Below, in pieces: positions 43,452 to 52,589 of a DNA stretch of 64,000 bases. Source of the DNA: Shewanella sp. MBTL60-007 (GTDB taxonomy: Bacteria; Pseudomonadota; Gammaproteobacteria; Enterobacterales; Shewanellaceae). Numbering within the stretch: the first letter of the stretch is position 1; every line of letters starts with the position of its first letter. The position numbers and the translations under genes were made by a program. Location of the stretch: positions 1-64,000 of the forward strand of contig NZ_BPET01000005.1 of the NCBI RefSeq assembly GCF_019654915.1, read 5' to 3'. Under the pieces are notes generated by a model. The model made no database searches. It was not told where the DNA came from and saw only the letters and a program-made list of their open reading frames with translations.

Positions 43452-44086
43452 ATGACACATTCCAGTCCTTTTTTAGAATCGATTAGACAAGAGATTCGCT
43501 TACGAGGCTATAGTCTTCGCACAGAAAAAGCTTATCTTTACTGGATCAAGCGCTACATTTTATTTCATCATAAAGCTCACCCTATTACGCTCTCTTCTGT
43601 TGACGTAATAACTTTTTAAGTTGGTTAGCTAACAAACAGAATGTCGCAGTTAATACGCAAAAAGTCGCACTTAATGCATTAGCTTTTTTATACCAGCAAC
43701 ACTTAAAAATTGAATTAGCGATCTAGGTTTTACGTTAGCAGCAAAGCAGCGCACATTGCCTACGGTCTTATCTTATCAAGAGATTGCTCTGATATTGTCA
43801 CACATGAGTGGACTAGCAAAAATTGTGGTGGAGATGCTTTATGGGAGTGGATTACGAGTCAACGAGTGCCTGCAATTGAGATTACAAGATATTAATGTCG
43901 AAAACCTCTCTCACCATTCGAAATGCAAAAGGCAATAAAGACAGACAAACATTATTAAGCCAATCATGCACTAATCAGCTTGATGGATATATTCAACGCG
44001 CGATAAAAATTCAACAGCAAGATAATCAGCATAGAGTCGGCCCATCATTGCCACACTCATTAGCTAAAAAATATCCTAATGCTTAC
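43452..44086 (+). pseudogene. intI: Integron integrase IntI pseudogene
   Basis: A tyrosine recombinase of the integron class broken into four frames. It starts MTHSSPFLESIRQEIRLRGY and continues, after each shift, with WLANKQNVAVNTQKVALNAL, then LPTVLSYQEIALILSHMSGL and EMLYGSGLRVNECLQLRL, then SLTIRNAKGNKDRQTLLS, ending at KKYPNAY. Lesions: -1 in a T-run near 43612-43617, -1 (G) near 43722, -2 in a CTCTCT run near 43905-43911. Homology then stops at 44086, losing about the last third with the His-x-x-Arg box and nucleophilic Tyr. Only the first catalytic Arg (GLRVNE) and the Lys segment remain. Closest in appearance to Shewanella/Vibrio chromosomal integrases. Confidence 0.93.
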
Positions 44087-44136
44087 TCGACCACTTTTTC
44101 TTTATTGCTTCACCCTATACGATTAACAGCGACAAA

Positions 44137-44165
44137 AAAACCGAATAGCGGGACTATTCGGTTTT
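44137..44165. terminator. Terminator of gpt, next to the intI breakpoint
   Basis: AAAACCGAATAG (44137-44148) and CTATTCGGTTTT (44154-44165) form a 12-bp stem with a 5-base loop; reading leftwards it ends in a strong T-run, so it serves gpt. Confidence 0.93.
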
Positions 44166-44194
44166 GATTTGCGCCTTAAAACTATATCAGGCAA

Positions 44195-44650
44195 TCACTT
44201 ACAAAGCGGCTCTCTAAAGCTCACGCCTGTATCCCAAGGCTGCTCGATCCAAGTGTCTTGTGGGATATCAACGATGTAATCATCAACTAATGGCTTACCG
44301 GCTGGTTTAGCACACACGGTAACAAACTTAGCCTTAGGGTAGATTTCGCGGACGATTTTAGCAGTAGAGCCACTATCAACCAGATCATCGACAACGATAA
44401 AGCCTTCACCGTCTCCTGGCGCCTGCTTAATGATTTTAGTCTCACGCTGATGATCGTGATCGTAGCTAGAGATACAGATAGTATCTACATTACGAATACC
44501 TAACTCTCGAGCTAGAATAGCTGCAGGTACTAATCCACCGCGGCTAACTGCAATAATGCCTTTCCATTGTTCTGCAGGTAGCTGGCGCTCTGCCAACTGG
44601 CGGGTGTAACTTTGCATTTGATCCCAAGTGATCAGAAATTTCTTGCTCAT
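44195..44650 (-). CDS. gpt: Xanthine-guanine phosphoribosyltransferase
   Basis: Purine-salvage enzyme converting guanine, xanthine and hypoxanthine to nucleotides with PRPP. The 151-residue protein closely follows E. coli Gpt: [40 protein letters not shown], the PRPP loop [15 protein letters not shown] and [13 protein letters not shown]. The frame extends upstream to 44704, but the ATG at 44650 has an AAGG site and gives the standard N-terminus. It borders the integron on the integrase side. Confidence 0.96.
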   Translation of the reverse strand: MSKKFLITWDQMQSYTRQLAERQLPAEQWKGIIAVSRGGLVPAAILARELGIRNVDTICISSYDHDHQRETKIIKQAPGDGEGFIVVDDLVDSGSTAKIVREIYPKAKFVTVCAKPAGKPLVDDYIVDIPQDTWIEQPWDTGVSFREPLCK

Positions 44651-44935
44651 GTGCAACCTTTTATGCGTATACGCTATTTTTAGGGGAAAGAGATTGCGCG
44701 GCATTTTGGCTTTTTATTCAGAACCATACAAATATATGTTCGTGATGTATTTCACAGATTTTGATTAACTCACCATTGATGATGAGCCATACTGGCACTC
44801 TTAGGCAAAGCGTTACACGATCGGTAATGACTCTATAGGTAATTGTTAGGGATTTTGTAGAAAATGAGCTAAAAGTGGCTTAGCAATAGCCCGTGAAACT
44901 TGATAACAACAAAACAACGTCAAACTGAGGAGCTG

Positions 44936-45289
44936 TTAAGAATGGCTGCCAAATTTAACCCTATCATTTTTTAGCTGCTGATATTTATCTAACACGCCAT
45001 TACGGTCTAAGCCTCGCTTTACATTGGTACACAACTTACCAAAGCGGCGGATCTCATCAAATTGTGGTGTTTGTCCGTTCGATATCGCGGCCTCCCAATA
45101 GCTCAGTTCGCTATCTACTAACTCTAACAGCTTTTTAGGGCAACCTAGGCAACTCCCCTCTGGCCCACAAACAAAAGTTTCCGACTCATACAACGGCAGC
45201 TCCTGCTTAACCTGCTCGATGATTTGTTGCATTGCGGTGGTTCTATCTGGCTTTGAAGCTGCTGTGCTTGGTCTCTTTTCTGCAGTCAT
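44936..45289 (-). CDS. Small Cys-motif protein of unknown function
   Basis: A 117-residue soluble protein with no family I can name. Its distinctive feature is the segment CGPEGSCLGCPKKLLELVDSE, with Cys-x5-Cys-x2-Cys spacing, plus a fourth Cys in FGKLCTNVKRGL. These four cysteines could bind a metal or Fe-S cluster. No signal peptide or membrane segment. A GTG at 45316 would add nine residues; the ATG at 45289 is preferred. It stands alone between gpt and the isoaspartyl peptidase gene. Confidence 0.7.
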   Translation of the reverse strand: MTAEKRPSTAASKPDRTTAMQQIIEQVKQELPLYESETFVCGPEGSCLGCPKKLLELVDSELSYWEAAISNGQTPQFDEIRRFGKLCTNVKRGLDRNGVLDKYQQLKNDRVKFGSHS

Positions 45290-45418
45290 AAGATACTTTA
45301 CCAGGTTAAATTTCACTCATTATATAACCTTGTAAAGAGTTTTATTAGTGAATAATAATTTAATGTGCTTATTGAGAAGAATAGTCGATAACATGAATAC
45401 AGAAGTTAGACGAATATG

Positions 45419-45454
45419 AGCGCACCGAGCTCGACTAGTTGAGCTTAGTGCGCT
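45419..45454. terminator. Imperfect hairpin after the isoaspartyl peptidase gene
   Basis: AGCGCACCGAGCTC (45419-45432) and GAGCTTAGTGCGCT (45441-45454) pair at 12 of 14 positions around an 8-base loop, just beyond the stop at 45466. No strong T-run. Confidence 0.5.
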
Positions 45455-45465
45455 TCATCTTTAGG

Positions 45466-46539
45466 TTATAGATCTGACCAGATCATCACCTGAGCGGGTT
45501 CATTTTGTTTTCGAGTTGCACGGTACATGCCTTCGGTATTAAATGGCGTAGCGATGTTACCTCGCTGATCGATAGCAATCACACCGCCCGTGCCACCAGC
45601 GGTGATCAGACGTTGATTAATCACCTCATCGGCCGCTTGAATAATTGATTTCTTCTGATATTTCACCTTGGCGCAGATATCACCCGCCACATGATAACGA
45701 ATAAAGTACTCACCATGACCTGTCGCAGAGACGGCACAGACGCCGTTCTCAGCATACGTTCCCGCGCCAATAACGGGCGAGTCTCCGATACGGCCAAATC
45801 GCTTAGCCGTCATCCCGCCTGTTGAGGTGCCAGCCGCTAGATTGCCATCTTGATCTAGCGCAACAGCACCCACTGTACCAAATTTATAGTCAAACTCGCT
45901 GTAATCTAGGGCGCTTTGCTGATAATTATGGTGTGTGTTAGAGCCAGTGCTAGCCTGATAATCGGCGTTAGATTCCGCTTTCTGGATTTTTTCTTTGGCA
46001 CTTTTCAGTTGCTGATAGCGGCTCTCGCTATCGAATGTGTTTACTGGAACTAACTGATAACCCTGAGTGAGCGCGAACTCTTCTGCACCTTGACCAGATA
46101 ACATCACATGGGGTGACTTTTCCATCACAGTGATGGCTAAGTCAATGGGGTTTTTAATATGTTTTACTCCGGCAACCGCGCCAGCATTCATGGTTTTACC
46201 GTCCATAATCGATGCGTCCAGTTCGTGCCCCCCATCATAGGTATACACAGCGCCAAGGCCTGCATTAAAAAGCGGGCTGTTTTCTAGAATATTAATCGAT
46301 GCCCGAACGGCCGATAAGCTAGTTCCCCCTTTAGCAAGAATATCGTAGCCCGCGTCAACCGCTTGCTGTAATTTCTCGCGATAAGCCTTTTGCTGCTCAG
46401 GGGTTAAATTTGCCTTAGAGATAGTACCAGCGCCGCCATGAATCGCGATTGAAAAAGGCCTATCACTGGCCATGCCACTTGCCGAGATAACTGTCGATAA
46501 TATAAGCAAGGCTGTCCGACTTAGCATCTTAGAGTTCAC
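45466..46539 (-). CDS. Isoaspartyl peptidase / plant-type L-asparaginase
   Basis: An N-terminal-nucleophile hydrolase that cleaves beta-aspartyl dipeptides and asparagine. A signal peptide (MLSRTALLILSTVISASGMA region) suggests a periplasmic location. The family start SIAIHGGAGTISK, the NAGLGAVYTYDGGHELDASI segment and the autocleavage site KFGTVGAVALDQDGNLAAG (nucleophile Thr222) are present, then GTSTGGMTAKRFGRIGDSPV. Several starts are possible; a GTG at 46539 follows an AGGA site, and an ATG lies at 46527. Orthologous to E. coli IaaA, though exported. Confidence 0.9.
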   Translation of the reverse strand: MNSKMLSRTALLILSTVISASGMASDRPFSIAIHGGAGTISKANLTPEQQKAYREKLQQAVDAGYDILAKGGTSLSAVRASINILENSPLFNAGLGAVYTYDGGHELDASIMDGKTMNAGAVAGVKHIKNPIDLAITVMEKSPHVMLSGQGAEEFALTQGYQLVPVNTFDSESRYQQLKSAKEKIQKAESNADYQASTGSNTHHNYQQSALDYSEFDYKFGTVGAVALDQDGNLAAGTSTGGMTAKRFGRIGDSPVIGAGTYAENGVCAVSATGHGEYFIRYHVAGDICAKVKYQKKSIIQAADEVINQRLITAGGTGGVIAIDQRGNIATPFNTEGMYRATRKQNEPAQVMIWSDL

Positions 46540-46678
46540 AAACTGTATCCTATTGTATTTATTTGCTCTCTTTGTAACCATTTTCGGCCATAATTACAAT
46601 CAGCAACTTGCTTGAGTTAACGATTCTAGTGACAATAGCTTGGTCTAAATTAAACTATTAATAAGAGTCTAATTTTTG

Positions 46679-48523
46679 TTGAAAAGTTTGCTTCGTGTGC
46701 TAACCACTTCCTTACTGCTTATCGGTGTTACATCTGTAACATTTTCAGTGCAGGCGAATGATTGGTTAACACTCAAGATTAACGGTGTCGAGGGCAGCTT
46801 GGCACGTAACGTCAAGGCTCACTTAGGCAGCTTGCCTGATTCGAGCGTGCAACGCCGTGCTTTTATCTTTAATGCCGAGGATAATATTGAAGCCGCAATG
46901 CACTCTATGGGCTACTACCATAGTAAGGTGTCGCAAAACGTCACTAGTCATGACAAGCGCCCTTGGGTATTAACGTTAGATATCGATGCTGGAAAGCCCA
47001 CCTTAATTAGCTGGATTGATATTCAGGTTAAAGGTGAGATGCGTAATGATCCCGTCTTCGAAAAATGGCTTAGCCAGTTAAACGTGCGACCCGGTGATCG
47101 ACTCAACCATGGGGTTTATGAGGATATCAAGGCGCAGCTACTGACACTCGCCCTCGCTCGCGGTTATTTTGATGGCAAATTCGATTTATCACAAATAGCC
47201 GTAGACCGTGACTTTAATACTGCAAAAATCTCTCTATATTATGATTCTGGCAAGCGTTACCACATCGGCAAGGTCAGCTTTACCGGAGCGACCTTAGAAC
47301 CTAGACTCCTTGAGCAGCTTATTCCGTTTGAGCTTGATGCTCCCTATAGCACCGGGAACCTAGGCCAGTTAAACCGTCAGTTATTAGATACAGGATACTT
47401 TTCAAACATCAAGGTACTACCATTAGTCGATCAGGTCGAAGGACTACAAGTTCCAGTACGTGTCGAGCTAAGTTCGCGCCCCGATCACTCAATAGAGTTA
47501 GGTCTGGGTGCTGATATCGGTAATACGGTTGATAATAACCTAGAACCTCGTGTTCGAGTGACTTGGCGGACTCCACAAATCAATCGATACGGTCATTCTC
47601 AGGAGACAACTGCCGAGTGGTCGCCTGATAAGCCTAAGTTTTTGACAACTTACACCATCCCCTTAACTCACCCTCTCGATGACCAATTAAAAATACGAAT
47701 GGGCATGCTCAGGGATAAATACGGAGTTACACAGGTTTACGATCCTGAAGAACGTGACTTTAATAATACGGGTCAGCTCGAAGCATCAAAAATGATGTTT
47801 GCTCTCATTCGCCAGCAACGGCTGCAAAGCAAATGGCTATTTAATTACTCGGCAGAAGTCATGCGTGAAGACTATACCCAGTCAGGCGTGGATTATGATC
47901 CAAGATTTGTGTTATTTGGCACAAGCCTGTCTAAAACTACCCGTGGGGATAACTCGCTGGATCCCAAGTCGGGCTTTTTCCAATTTTATAGCCTAGAGTA
48001 TGCCGACCCAAGCCTTGGGTCCGAGGTCAGGCTGGCCCGTTTACAAACCAAATTTAAATGGATAAACACCTTTTTTGATAAACACAGAATCGTCTCGCGT
48101 TTAGATATGGCTGCCAACCTCACAAGTGATGGCTCGCTTGAGAGTATTCCGCCCTCTTTACGTTATTTCGCCGGTGGTGATCAGAGTATTCGTGGTTATA
48201 GCTATAACGAACTCGGCCCCTCGATCGACTCGGTTAATGACGAAGGTGAAATCGTTCGAGAAGTTGTCGGTGGACGCTACTTGATGGTTGGCAGTATCGA
48301 ATATCAATATTATGTCACGCCAACTTGGCGAGTCGCGACCTTTATCGATGCGGGTAACGCTTTTGATGTGAACCAGATTGAGCTCATTACTTCCGTTGGT
48401 GCCGGTATCCATTGGATCTCGCCAATTGGCCCAGTCAAGCTCGATGTGGGTATTGGATTAAAAGAGACAGATACCATAAGTCGCCCTTGGCGTATTCACA
48501 TTACCATGGGAGCCGAGCTATGA
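46679..48523 (+). CDS. tamA: Autotransporter assembly factor TamA
   Basis: An Omp85/BamA-superfamily outer-membrane protein that with TamB forms the translocation and assembly module. The ~614 residues have a signal peptide ending near VQA-NDW, three POTRA-type domains (about 25-260) and a 16-strand barrel with RYFAGGDQSIRGYSYNELGP and the C-terminal PIGPVKLDVGIGLKE segment. No ATG fits; adjacent TTG codons at 46676 and 46679, after AAGAG, are the only plausible starts. Its end overlaps tamB by four bases. Confidence 0.94.
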   Translation: MKSLLRVLTTSLLLIGVTSVTFSVQANDWLTLKINGVEGSLARNVKAHLGSLPDSSVQRRAFIFNAEDNIEAAMHSMGYYHSKVSQNVTSHDKRPWVLTLDIDAGKPTLISWIDIQVKGEMRNDPVFEKWLSQLNVRPGDRLNHGVYEDIKAQLLTLALARGYFDGKFDLSQIAVDRDFNTAKISLYYDSGKRYHIGKVSFTGATLEPRLLEQLIPFELDAPYSTGNLGQLNRQLLDTGYFSNIKVLPLVDQVEGLQVPVRVELSSRPDHSIELGLGADIGNTVDNNLEPRVRVTWRTPQINRYGHSQETTAEWSPDKPKFLTTYTIPLTHPLDDQLKIRMGMLRDKYGVTQVYDPEERDFNNTGQLEASKMMFALIRQQRLQSKWLFNYSAEVMREDYTQSGVDYDPRFVLFGTSLSKTTRGDNSLDPKSGFFQFYSLEYADPSLGSEVRLARLQTKFKWINTFFDKHRIVSRLDMAANLTSDGSLESIPPSLRYFAGGDQSIRGYSYNELGPSIDSVNDEGEIVREVVGGRYLMVGSIEYQYYVTPTWRVATFIDAGNAFDVNQIELITSVGAGIHWISPIGPVKLDVGIGLKETDTISRPWRIHITMGAEL

Positions 48524-51500
48524 CCGCATCCAGTCAAGGCCCCAATGAGGCCAACACTAACACGGCCGCTAAAAGTAGACCCTGGTATATGCGCATATGG
48601 GCCTGGTTTAAGCTAATAAGCCGCTTCGCTATCTACACGCCTTTACTCGTACTAGTTTGCTTTGCAATGTTGTTCGGTACCCAGTTTGGTAGCCATATCG
48701 CCATCAAGCTTGCCGACATTTTTGTTCCTGACTTAGAGCTTGATTATAAGTCTGGCCAACTCAACCGCCAGATTGAGCTAGATTATGCCGCTTGGCAGAT
48801 GTCGGGGGTAAAAGTTGAAGTCACCGATCTGGTCTTGGCATGGAACCCTGTGTGTTTAATGCAAAAACAGCTGTGTGTAGAGCAGCTTGCAAGCTCAAAG
48901 GTGAATGTTGAAATCGATACCGCACTTATCGGTGCAGAGGTCGACTCTATTGACGACCCTGCATCAGGTACTGACCTTGACTCAAATTTAACCTCGACGA
49001 TGGATGATACCTCTCCTGACGAAGAGGAAAATCAAGAGATCACCCTTCCCTTTGGGATCACCCTCGTCAGTGGCGCGCTCAATAATGTCACGGTTCGAGT
49101 CAACGATATGGACTTTAATGCCAATCAACTGGACTTAAGTGCTGAATGGCTTGCAACCGGGATCCGCGCAAGTTCTATCTATTCTGAAGGTCTATTAGTA
49201 TCTATCCCCTTCTCCGAGTCCGCTGATGATAGCAATAACCCCGCAGCCGAGCCGAGCAAGAAAAAAATCGCTACCAGCAATACGCAGGTAAAAACACAAC
49301 AAAACGAAAAACAAGAGCAGAAAGAGAGTGAGTGGGTTATGGCCAACCTGCCCCAAGTCTTTATGCCTATTCCAGTCTTTGTAGACGCCTTGGATATCGA
49401 AAACGGTGACTTGATCCTCGGCCCCAGAAAAGATCATTTCTCCAAACTCCATTTAGCGGGTAGCTATCAGCAATTTCTAATCAATATCGATGACTTTAAC
49501 GCTAGCCATAGCTACGGTGACATTGATCTGAGCGGACAGATGTCACTGATTGACGATTACCCAATGGACATAGAGTCTTCGATAGATCTCGATCATGTGA
49601 AGGAGCTTCCAGGGCTTAAAAACCAACAGCTAGTGGTGACTGTTAAGCAAGGCTTTAAGGGACTTAACAGCCATATTATAGGTAGCGGTCAGTTTAACTT
49701 CGATATTGAATCGACAGTCGAGCTCGCTAAGCCACAGATCCCATATCAACTGACATTAGAGGCTGAGCAACTACAATGGCCACTAAAGAAGGCTCAATTT
49801 AGCGCAAGCAAGGTAAGCCTCACTAGCCAAGGTAACCTTGACGCGCAGCAGGTTAAGCTAAAAACTCAGTTCTGGTCACAATATCAACCAACACTCGATA
49901 TCGACACGGTATTTAGTCACGCCAATAATCAGTTAGTATTTGATAAGCTCCACGGCAATAATCAAGAGTTAGGCGATATCGCTGTTCAAGGCTCATTTGA
50001 GTATGGAGAGGTATTAGCTTGGCACGCCAAAGTCGCAGCCCAGCAGTTCGATATCGGTCAATTAGATCTAGGCTTATCAGAGCCTTTACCAAATAGTGAA
50101 ATCACTGGCCCTTTTAATAGCGCAGGCCGATTTAACCTCGCCGATAATTCGTGGGCAATCGATGTTGAAGATGCCAATCTTAGCGGCCACATCATGCATT
50201 ACCCACTACAGATCGATGGTGCAGTATCCATCGACAGTAAATGGCACTTAAGCTCACAAGGCTTAAACGTCAGTGCATTACAAAGTCGATTGTTTGTTCA
50301 GGGTGAGGTCGACAAACAGTGGTCACTTAGCGGCGAATTAACCGTGCCTGACTTGAGCTTATGGCAGGCTGACGCCCAAGGAAATATTAAAGCCGATATT
50401 GATGTTTCAGGAGCGAGTGAACATCCCAATATTGGCGTGTCATTAAAGGCAAGCGATTTACAGATTTTTGAAGTGGAACTAGCTAACCTTGGTTTAACGG
50501 GCCAATATAAACCATTAGATAATCAAAGCTTTATTGCATCGTTCAATCTGCATGATTTTAAGTATCAAGATCTGGAACTTTCCAATATTTCCCTTAACGC
50601 ACAGGGGGACTTAACTAAACAGTCGCTCATAATGACAACACAGGGAGACTTGGTCTTAAACACCGATTTAACTAGTGAGTATCACGAGAAAAACCAACAG
50701 ATTATCGCTCAAGTCAAGCGGTTATCATTAGCCTCTAAATTAGGTGATATCACTCTAGAGTCTCCCTTTAATACCGAATATCACTTAGATTCACAAACGG
50801 GAAGTGTTGCGCCATTCTGTTTATCTCATGTTGGCGGCAAATTATGCGCCAAAGAGCAGATACAATTAGGCTTAGATGGCCATGCCTCCCTCGAATTTGT
50901 GGGCGATCTCGGTGTCCTTGCTGAGCCGTGGCTGCCTGAAAGCCTCGACTGGACGGGACCAGCAACACTCAGCTCCAAGCTACGATGGTTTGAAAATGCC
51001 AAGCCTATTGGCAGCGTTGAGCTTGAGCTTCAACCAGGTAATATCGACTTCCAAGCGACCAATAATAGCGAAGTTGCCATAGGCTATAAATCCGTACAGT
51101 TACGCAGCCGCTTAGATGAGAAGCAGCTGATGACCTCACTGTCATTAGAGTCTTATGATATTGCAAGTATGGAAGCCAATCTGGGAATTAACGTCACTCC
51201 AGATAGAAATATGCAAGGCCAACTCTCATTGCACCAGATTAACTTACAAGCCCTAGCTGAGTTGTTACCTGAGCTTGAGGTCTTAGAAGGTAAGATATCC
51301 AGTGAGTTACAAATAGGCGGTAGCTTAAGAGAGCCGCAAGTTTCCGGCGAGATCTCACTCAATGACGGATCAATTATGGCTACAGCCAACCCAACGTTGT
51401 TGGAAGATGTCGATCTCGACTTTATCTTTTCAGGCAAAAAAGCCAAAATCGATGGCGAGCTAAAAATGGGGAAAGGCCAAGCCTTTGTCGATGGCGAGTT

Positions 51501-52491
51501 AGATTGGGCCCAACAACAACTCAATGGTGCCTTTGCCATAAAGGGGAAAGATCTAGCAGTGATCCAACCACCACTGGCTATATTAAACGTCGGAACCGAT
51601 CTACAAGTTAAGTTCACCAACGAGTCTTTCGATATCCAAGGTGATATCAACGTTCCATCCGGGCGCATTACCATAGTGCAACTACCGGAAGGCGGCGTTG
51701 CGGTTTCTAAAGATGTCGTATTTGAAGACAGTTTAGCGACAACAGAGCAACAGGTTTCGCCGCTTGCGGTGTCAGCACAAGTCAACCTCAATGTCGGGGA
51801 TCGGCTACGTGTCGATGGCATGGGTCTTACCGGAAGGCTAAAAGGTAAGCTTGAGCTTAAACAAAGTCCATTTAGACCACCTCTGCTTTTTGGTGAGATA
51901 AAAGTCATCGATGGTAATTACAAATTTATGGGGCAAACCTTAGATATACGCGCGGGAGAAATGCAGTTTATCGGACCTATCGATGTCCCGAACCTTAATA
52001 TTGAAGCCGTTCGTGAGATCAAGGATGAAGATGTTATCGCTGGTGTACGTATAACCGGTACGCCGATGAAGCCTGTCGTCAACCTCTTCTCATCCCCCGC
52101 TAAAGAGCAAGCTGAGATCTTAAATTATATCGTACGTGGTACAGGCCTGAATAACACCAGCGTTGATCAAAACAGTGGCTTAATGATGGGGGCGGCTCTG
52201 TCGTTAAGCAACCAGATTGGTGGCGGCGCCATCGGCAATATTGGTAATACCGCCGCTGGCATCATAGAGAAAATCGGCTTTTCAAATGTGCAGCTCGATG
52301 CAAACGATGATGGCCGCTTTGCCATCAGTGGTTTTATCGGTGACAAACTCATGGTCAAATATGGCGTGGGTGTATTTAACCCTGGTTATGAGATGACGGT
52401 GAGGTATTACCTTCTGTCTCAGCTGTATCTTGAAACTGTCTCAGGCACCATAGAACAATCTCTCGATCTCTACTATCGCTTCGACTTATAG
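48520..52491 (+). CDS. tamB: Translocation and assembly module subunit TamB
   Basis: A 1323-residue inner-membrane-anchored protein spanning the periplasm to TamA; AsmA-like and now viewed as a phospholipid-transfer bridge. A single N-terminal helix (about 34-56, FAIYTPLLVLVCFAMLFGT) precedes a very long repetitive beta-groove and the conserved C-terminal DUF490 domain with INVPSGRITIVQLPEGGVAV, VIAGVRITGTPMKPVVNLFS, and SQLYLETVSGTIEQSLDLYY. The frame opens earlier inside tamA, but ATG at 48520 overlapping the tamA stop (ATGA) is clearly the start. Confidence 0.94.
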   Translation: MTASSQGPNEANTNTAAKSRPWYMRIWAWFKLISRFAIYTPLLVLVCFAMLFGTQFGSHIAIKLADIFVPDLELDYKSGQLNRQIELDYAAWQMSGVKVEVTDLVLAWNPVCLMQKQLCVEQLASSKVNVEIDTALIGAEVDSIDDPASGTDLDSNLTSTMDDTSPDEEENQEITLPFGITLVSGALNNVTVRVNDMDFNANQLDLSAEWLATGIRASSIYSEGLLVSIPFSESADDSNNPAAEPSKKKIATSNTQVKTQQNEKQEQKESEWVMANLPQVFMPIPVFVDALDIENGDLILGPRKDHFSKLHLAGSYQQFLINIDDFNASHSYGDIDLSGQMSLIDDYPMDIESSIDLDHVKELPGLKNQQLVVTVKQGFKGLNSHIIGSGQFNFDIESTVELAKPQIPYQLTLEAEQLQWPLKKAQFSASKVSLTSQGNLDAQQVKLKTQFWSQYQPTLDIDTVFSHANNQLVFDKLHGNNQELGDIAVQGSFEYGEVLAWHAKVAAQQFDIGQLDLGLSEPLPNSEITGPFNSAGRFNLADNSWAIDVEDANLSGHIMHYPLQIDGAVSIDSKWHLSSQGLNVSALQSRLFVQGEVDKQWSLSGELTVPDLSLWQADAQGNIKADIDVSGASEHPNIGVSLKASDLQIFEVELANLGLTGQYKPLDNQSFIASFNLHDFKYQDLELSNISLNAQGDLTKQSLIMTTQGDLVLNTDLTSEYHEKNQQIIAQVKRLSLASKLGDITLESPFNTEYHLDSQTGSVAPFCLSHVGGKLCAKEQIQLGLDGHASLEFVGDLGVLAEPWLPESLDWTGPATLSSKLRWFENAKPIGSVELELQPGNIDFQATNNSEVAIGYKSVQLRSRLDEKQLMTSLSLESYDIASMEANLGINVTPDRNMQGQLSLHQINLQALAELLPELEVLEGKISSELQIGGSLREPQVSGEISLNDGSIMATANPTLLEDVDLDFIFSGKKAKIDGELKMGKGQAFVDGELDWAQQQLNGAFAIKGKDLAVIQPPLAILNVGTDLQVKFTNESFDIQGDINVPSGRITIVQLPEGGVAVSKDVVFEDSLATTEQQVSPLAVSAQVNLNVGDRLRVDGMGLTGRLKGKLELKQSPFRPPLLFGEIKVIDGNYKFMGQTLDIRAGEMQFIGPIDVPNLNIEAVREIKDEDVIAGVRITGTPMKPVVNLFSSPAKEQAEILNYIVRGTGLNNTSVDQNSGLMMGAALSLSNQIGGGAIGNIGNTAAGIIEKIGFSNVQLDANDDGRFAISGFIGDKLMVKYGVGVFNPGYEMTVRYYLLSQLYLETVSGTIEQSLDLYYRFDL

Positions 52492-52516
52492 CCTAGCCGT
52501 TAATCAGCAAAAACGA

Positions 52517-52541
52517 AAAAGCCATCTTTACGATGGCTTTT
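52517..52541. terminator. Terminator shared by tamB and fadR
   Basis: AAAAGCCATC (52517-52526) pairs with GATGGCTTTT (52532-52541) around TTTAC, between convergent genes. Confidence 0.92.
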
Positions 52542-52589
52542 ATCTAACGCTGAAATTTAGCACTGAACTCTGCGCATAAAATGCGGAGG

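Larger units (their letters stand above)
38711..44086. mobile_element. Small chromosomal integron with dead integrase
   Basis: An integron integrase pseudogene (+ strand, 43452-44086) diverges from an array of - strand cassettes, each followed by an attC or remnant: GFA (attC 42548-42672), unknown membrane protein (41938-42041), beta-lactamase-like (40239-40341), GNAT (39704-39796), ghost (39276-39396), PsiE-like (38711-38820). Two attC pairs share interior sequence, stop codons fall within attC inverse cores, and cassette genes look more AT-rich than hrpA and gpt on either side. Layout intI-attI-cassettes is the standard integron architecture. With the integrase destroyed the array should be frozen unless another integrase acts in trans. 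Confidence 0.9.

Noticed and set aside
51153-51908. A 251-codon open frame antisense to tamB
   Set aside because: Entirely within conserved tamB; composition (Ser/Pro/Thr-rich) reflects the complement of Asp/Gly/Val codons.
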